Below are positions 5,782-9,146 of a stretch of 9,146 bases of DNA, piece by piece. Numbering within the stretch: the first letter of the stretch is position 1; the number at the start of each line of letters is the position of its first letter. A program made the translations under genes and the position numbers. The notes under the pieces are model-generated. The model did no database searches. It saw only the letters and a list, made by a program, of their open reading frames with translations, and had not been told where the DNA came from. Source of the DNA: an uncultured Mycoplasmatota bacterium (GTDB lineage: Bacteria; Bacillota_I; Bacilli_A; RF39; UBA660); contig CAOKUH010000064.1 in assembly GCA_948472605.1 (NCBI GenBank), positions 1 through 9,146 on the forward strand, in the 5' to 3' direction.

Positions 5782-5834
5782 CTAGACACAAATTAGGTAT
5801 TTTAAAGTAGCAAATTTTTTCAAAATAAATAAAC

Positions 5835-5856
5835 TATAATAGATACATAAAGGAGG
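5835..5856 (+). promoter_or_regulatory. -10 box and strong ribosome binding site of the YjcZ-like gene
   Basis: TATAAT (5835-5840) is followed nine bases later by AAAGGAGG (5849-5856), the best Shine-Dalgarno in the window, eight bases before the ATG. If this -10 is used, the transcript starts almost at the ribosome binding site. No convincing -35 is seen. Confidence 0.45.
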
Positions 5857-5864
5857 TATAATAT

Positions 5865-6059
5865 ATGTATTATTATGGAAATAATGGCTACTATAACGCT
5901 GGTTATGGCGCTGGTGCTCCTTGTTGTCAAAATACTGGTTATGCTGGATACACTTCTGGTTACGGTATAGGTGGAGCTATTTGGATTGTTCTATTCATAC
6001 TTCTTATCATAATTATAGGAGCTGGATGGAACTGGAGCAATAATAATTATAACAACTAG
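5865..6059 (+). CDS. YjcZ-like small Gly/Tyr-rich single-pass membrane protein
   Basis: Protein of 64 residues. The N-terminal part (1-36) is rich in Tyr, Gly and Asn with a Cys-Cys pair at 20-21. One hydrophobic segment (about 37-54, GGAIWIVLFILLIIIIGAG) follows, then a short Asn-rich tail. The 'YGxGGxxxxIVLFILLIIIxGA' pattern is that of YjcZ-type mini-proteins of Firmicutes; some relatives are tied to spores, but no role is established for most. It probably sits in the cytoplasmic membrane. Very strong ribosome binding site, TATAAT upstream, and a terminator whose stem begins inside the stop codon: a compact, highly translated single-gene unit, divergent from ftsW. Family call from pattern; function unknown. 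Confidence 0.75.
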   Translation: MYYYGNNGYYNAGYGAGAPCCQNTGYAGYTSGYGIGGAIWIVLFILLIIIIGAGWNWSNNNYNN

Positions 6060-6082
6060 GAAGTTTAATCTTCCTTTTTTTT
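6058..6082 (+). terminator. Rho-independent terminator of the YjcZ-like gene
   Basis: AGGAAG (6058-6063) and CTTCCT (6070-6075) form a 6-bp stem with loop TTTAAT, and a run of eight T starts at 6075. The stem begins with the last two bases of the TAG stop codon. Confidence 0.85.
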
Positions 6083-6090
6083 AGTTTTCT

Positions 6091-6117
6091 TGATACAATA
6101 TGTGTCGAAAGAAAGGG
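6091..6117 (+). promoter_or_regulatory. Extended -10 promoter and ribosome binding site of def
   Basis: TGATACAAT (6091-6099) is an extended -10 (TGnTACAAT). It predicts a start near 6106, followed by AAAGGG (6112-6117) six bases before the ATG at 6124. A start at the earlier ATG (6100) would lie upstream of the predicted transcript start. Confidence 0.5.
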
Positions 6118-6123
6118 ATTATT

Positions 6124-6675
6124 ATGAAATTGCCTGACATAAATATATTGGATGAAAAAGATAAAAGATTACATACAATTAGTAAAGATGTTACATTTCC
6201 TCTAACTAAAGAAGATAAAGAAAATATAAGAAAAATGATAGATTATTTAAAAATGAGCCAAATAGATGAAACACGAGAAAAATATAATTTAAGAGCGGGA
6301 ATGGGACTTTCTTATGTTCAAATTGGCATCCCAAAAAGAATATTTGTTGTTGTAGAAGAAATAGAAGAAAATGAATTTGAAGAATACATTATTATTAATC
6401 CTAAAATTATTAGTACAAGTATAGAACAGGTTTATGTTGGTGAGGGTGAAGGTTGTTTAAGCGTTAATCGTGAAGTCGAAGGAATAGTTCCAAGATTTGC
6501 AAGAATTACAGTTGAAGCATTTGATATGAATGGAAACCCTTTTACTATTAGAGTACGAGAAGATATTTCAATTGCTTTTCAACATGAAATAGATCACTTA
6601 AATGGTATTCTTTTTGTAGATAAAATAGATCCTAAAAATCCTTATAAAAATGCTAATAAAATGAGAGAAATATAA
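6124..6675 (+). CDS. def: Peptide deformylase, type 2
   Basis: Metal-dependent hydrolase that removes the formyl group from the N-terminal Met of new proteins at the ribosome exit. The 183-residue length suits the Bacilli type-2 enzyme. Three motifs are present: motif I GMGLSYVQIG (59-68) with the conserved Gln66; motif II EGCLS (109-113) with metal ligand Cys111; motif III QHEIDH (153-158) with ligands His154 and His158 and catalytic Glu155. Motif I departs from the usual 'GxGLAAxQIG': Ser-Tyr-Val replaces Ala-Ala-Pro. All catalytic and metal residues are intact, so the enzyme should be active. I choose the ATG at 6124 because it has AAAGGG six bases upstream and matches family N-termini; ATG 6100 adds eight residues with no ribosome binding site. 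Single-gene unit ending in the bidirectional hairpin at 6677-6725. Confidence 0.93.
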   Translation: MKLPDINILDEKDKRLHTISKDVTFPLTKEDKENIRKMIDYLKMSQIDETREKYNLRAGMGLSYVQIGIPKRIFVVVEEIEENEFEEYIIINPKIISTSIEQVYVGEGEGCLSVNREVEGIVPRFARITVEAFDMNGNPFTIRVREDISIAFQHEIDHLNGILFVDKIDPKNPYKNANKMREI

Positions 6676-6676
6676 C

Positions 6677-6725
6677 AAAAAAACTATTTAGAAACTAATA
6701 TTATAGATTTCTAGATAGTTTTTTT
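6677..6725. terminator. Bidirectional terminator between convergent def and the 765-aa gene
   Basis: An 18-bp stem (6677-6694 with 6708-6725) has one G-T wobble and a 13-base loop. It carries A-runs on one side and T-runs on the other, so it can stop transcripts from both genes. It starts two bases after the def stop and lies 13 bases beyond the stop of the leftward gene. Confidence 0.85.
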
Positions 6726-6738
6726 AATATATATCCTT

Positions 6739-9036
6739 TTATCGTTTCATACCTTCATAAAAATCACTTATAGTCTCACTATCGACATTATAAGCTTTTA
6801 AATCTGATAAAATATTTATATAAAATTCTGCATCTTCTACACTTTTTATTGCATCAATTTCCAAATTTTTAAATGGTGAAAATTCTTGTAAATCTATATT
6901 ATCAAATATATTTTCAGGTAACTCTATACCTTGCTCTTTTAGCTTATCTTCATTTATATATAATTGATATAATAAACTTCCAATCCTTGCTTTAGTTAAA
7001 TCAATAAACTCTTCCATATTTTCTTTTGTAAACTCTGTAAGACCAAATGTTGATTTTAATTTTTCAATGTCTTTCTCAGAAATAATTGTTTTTAAAGCAG
7101 CTTGGGCTTGTGCTCTTACTTCATACTCTTTTTTAAAAATAGAAATAATATAATTTTGATTCATTATTAATTTTTGATAATCTGCTTCACTTAAACTAAA
7201 TTTAAAATTACCATATTTATCTGTTGTATAATCAAATAATTTTTGAATTAAATAAACTTGATTATTTATAATTGTTTCTGCCATTTCATCCCAATTACCA
7301 TTAGGAAAGAAATATTCTTTTGTTTCTTCTGAAAAATATTTACCATCTAAATCAGGGAGTAATTGTTCATTCTTTAATAAAGTTAATTCTAAAAAATCAT
7401 TAGGAAAAGTTGTGCTTTCTGGTAATGGTTCTTCTCCTTTGTAATCTATTCCTAACATAAAAATAGATGGAGAGTTTATATGAAAATACTTATTTTTATC
7501 CATAGTTTGATAACATTCTAAAACAATGTCATTATATTCCTCAATAAGAGCATCAACATCATAGTTATTATAAGGATTTATTAATGTAGCGAATTCTCCC
7601 CTAAAATAATGAATTTTTTTATGAATAGATTTTAATTGTCTTTGGGTATTAATCATCAATTCGATTTGTTTTAAACGTTTTTGTTCAGTAAATATAAATG
7701 GTTTAACAATATTCTCATCAGAATTAAGACCTTTGGATGTTAAAATTATTTTATTATCTTCCATAACTTTTTGATTAAAATATTCTTGAGATTTTTTATT
7801 ATTTAAAACTTCAGAAGCTTTACTAAGTTTAGTTTGCAAATACGTTAATTCTTTTTCTATATCACTAATATTGATATCTTCATTACTTGTGACTTCCGAA
7901 GCATTTATAGCATTACATATCCTATCTAATAATTCATCAATAGTTTCTGTATTAGAAATTAAGGAAACACGTTTAATTAATTCTGTTTGCATGGCTTCTT
8001 TATTATTCAAAATACGTTTAAAATCATTATGTTTAGCCGTTAGTTCTTGAGCTTCTAATCTTATATTTTCATATTGTTCAAACAATTCATAAAAATCTTT
8101 TTGGGCCTTTTCAATTTGAGGGGGATTTTCATCATATTTTATCTTTCGATAAATTTGATTTAAAAAGTCAAAAGTTTTACCATTAAAATTTTCTTCACAC
8201 AATATTTCTTGTAAAGTATCAGGTAAATTATTAAAAAATACTGATTCCATCTTTGATAGAACAAAAACTTCATTTAAAACTTCATTTATTTCTTTAGGCT
8301 TAAGTAGTCCTAATAAAATTTCATAAATACTCCCGTTACCATGAGATAATAAATTCTCTACAAAGTTCCTATCTTGATTAGACGTGTTGTTAACAACATT
8401 ACGATACTCCCCTATTAAATGAACTATCCTTTTAACAAAAATGACTATCTCTTCATCGCTTATATTAATATCTAACTTTTGACATTTATTTACCAAAACC
8501 TCTTCAAATAATTTTTCGATATGTAATTCAAAAAAAGTTTCAAAATAAATTAAATCCGTAAAAAAATCTTCTTTAGTTTTTAATTCAAAAAAATCTTCTG
8601 TATCAACATTATTTTCAGATAAATCAAATATATTATTTTGCTTTTCTACAATATCTAAAAATTCTTTACATACATTTTCTATTGCATTCATTTGTTTTGC
8701 TAACTCTTCTTGTTTATGATATAACATTCTTTCTTCTGTTTCTATTTCAGCATTAAACTGATTAAAATAAGGTAATAAATCTTCTATTTCTAAAGATTTA
8801 ATAGATTCTACTATTACTCTATTATAATTATCTTCTATAACTAAACAAATCTTAACTATTTTTTCCATTTGTTCTTGTAATTCATTTACAGAATCTATAG
8901 AATAATTTTCTAAAGATTCTACAAACAACAAATTATCTTCTAATTCCCAATAAATTGCTTTTAAATAATCTATATAATCATCTAAAGAAGCATTAACATT
9001 TTCAAGTTTGTATTCAACTGGATTTAAGATTGTCAT
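6739..9036 (-). CDS. Large helical/coiled-coil cytoplasmic protein of unknown function, 765 aa
   Basis: I do not recognise this protein. It has no signal peptide or membrane segment and is acidic. Helical, coiled-coil-like stretches lie at about 20-135 (including EERMLYHKQEELAKQMNAIE), 305-350, 390-425 (DIEKELTYLQTKLSKASEVL) and 450-480. A less helical middle block (about 485-580) is rich in aromatic residues and Pro, with NPYNNYDVD, INSPSIFMLGIDYKG, YFFPNGNWDE. A helical C-terminal third (585-765) contains AQAQAALKTIISEKD. No Walker A or other catalytic motif is evident. The start is well supported (ATG 9036, GGGGGAG six bases upstream). It is transcribed alone and ends at the bidirectional hairpin. 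A scaffold or structural role is possible, but nothing here proves it. Confidence 0.85.
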   Translation of the reverse strand: MTILNPVEYKLENVNASLDDYIDYLKAIYWELEDNLLFVESLENYSIDSVNELQEQMEKIVKICLVIEDNYNRVIVESIKSLEIEDLLPYFNQFNAEIETEERMLYHKQEELAKQMNAIENVCKEFLDIVEKQNNIFDLSENNVDTEDFFELKTKEDFFTDLIYFETFFELHIEKLFEEVLVNKCQKLDINISDEEIVIFVKRIVHLIGEYRNVVNNTSNQDRNFVENLLSHGNGSIYEILLGLLKPKEINEVLNEVFVLSKMESVFFNNLPDTLQEILCEENFNGKTFDFLNQIYRKIKYDENPPQIEKAQKDFYELFEQYENIRLEAQELTAKHNDFKRILNNKEAMQTELIKRVSLISNTETIDELLDRICNAINASEVTSNEDINISDIEKELTYLQTKLSKASEVLNNKKSQEYFNQKVMEDNKIILTSKGLNSDENIVKPFIFTEQKRLKQIELMINTQRQLKSIHKKIHYFRGEFATLINPYNNYDVDALIEEYNDIVLECYQTMDKNKYFHINSPSIFMLGIDYKGEEPLPESTTFPNDFLELTLLKNEQLLPDLDGKYFSEETKEYFFPNGNWDEMAETIINNQVYLIQKLFDYTTDKYGNFKFSLSEADYQKLIMNQNYIISIFKKEYEVRAQAQAALKTIISEKDIEKLKSTFGLTEFTKENMEEFIDLTKARIGSLLYQLYINEDKLKEQGIELPENIFDNIDLQEFSPFKNLEIDAIKSVEDAEFYINILSDLKAYNVDSETISDFYEGMKR

Positions 9037-9042
9037 TATTAA

Positions 9043-9049
9043 CTCCCCC
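9043..9049 (-). promoter_or_regulatory. Shine-Dalgarno of the 765-aa gene
   Basis: GGGGGAG on the minus strand six bases before the ATG at 9036; it fixes the start. Confidence 0.65.
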
Positions 9050-9110
9050 TTTTATTTCTTTTAATATCTTTTCACAATTTTTTCGCAAAGTTATGTAGTG
9101 GTAAGCTTAA

Positions 9111-9140
9111 AGTAGACAACTAAGAGGGTTTAGTAGACAA
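9111..9140. repeat. Two direct copies of AGTAGACAA, 21 bases apart
   Basis: AGTAGACAA occurs at 9111-9119 and 9132-9140, a spacing of two helical turns. On the minus strand each copy contains TTGTCT, the inner one placed where a -35 box of the 765-aa gene could be (TACATA follows 16 bases later). It could be a paired operator or the end of an insertion sequence continuing past the window. Confidence 0.45.
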
Positions 9141-9146
9141 TCAATT

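Noticed and set aside
6100..6123. Upstream ATG for def adding eight residues
   Set aside because: It lies at the end of the extended -10 box and lacks a Shine-Dalgarno; the ATG at 6124 has one and fits family N-termini.

Overview
The window comes from a strongly AT-rich Gram-positive-type bacterium, most likely an uncultured gut Bacilli lineage close to the Mollicutes (Erysipelotrichia/RF39-like). The evidence is the base composition, purine-rich Shine-Dalgarno sites, a type-2 peptide deformylase of Bacilli style, a YjcZ-like mini membrane protein, and a BspA/DUF285 surface protein with a TasA/camelysin-like N-terminus. An FtsW-type SEDS protein implies a peptidoglycan wall. The BspA gene ends in TGA followed by a terminator and all Trp codons seen are TGG, so the standard bacterial code fits better than code 4. 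There are no tRNA, rRNA or CRISPR features. The species is inference.

Layout. 1-1000 is a decayed accessory zone: the start of a leftward Rpn/PD-(D/E)XK nuclease gene leaving the window, then a rightward HExxH metallopeptidase pseudogene lacking its N-terminus and carrying a frameshift. 1007-2400 is a leftward two-gene cassette: a small BECR-fold (PBECR-like) nuclease and an unrecognised 235-residue protein 21 bases downstream. The cassette ends in a terminator whose stem overlaps the last codons. It is preceded by an unusually G-rich leader with several inverted repeats (2156-2310), the strongest candidate here for an undescribed RNA or regulatory element. 2397-4549 holds a leftward BspA-like leucine-rich-repeat surface protein with its own promoter and terminator, plus the 3' remnant of a paralogue just downstream.

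4561-6730 is core genome: leftward ftsW, a divergent short YjcZ-like gene with its own terminator, and rightward def. A long bidirectional hairpin separates def from the convergent last gene. 6739-9036 is one leftward gene for a 765-residue, mostly helical, partly coiled-coil cytoplasmic protein of unknown function. The right edge carries two copies of a 9-base repeat that could be an operator or an IS end.

Functionally, ftsW (septal wall synthesis) and def (N-terminal maturation of proteins) are housekeeping genes; the BspA protein faces outside. The nuclease cassette, metallopeptidase pseudogene, paralogue remnant and Rpn fragment mark the left half as a rearranging accessory region.
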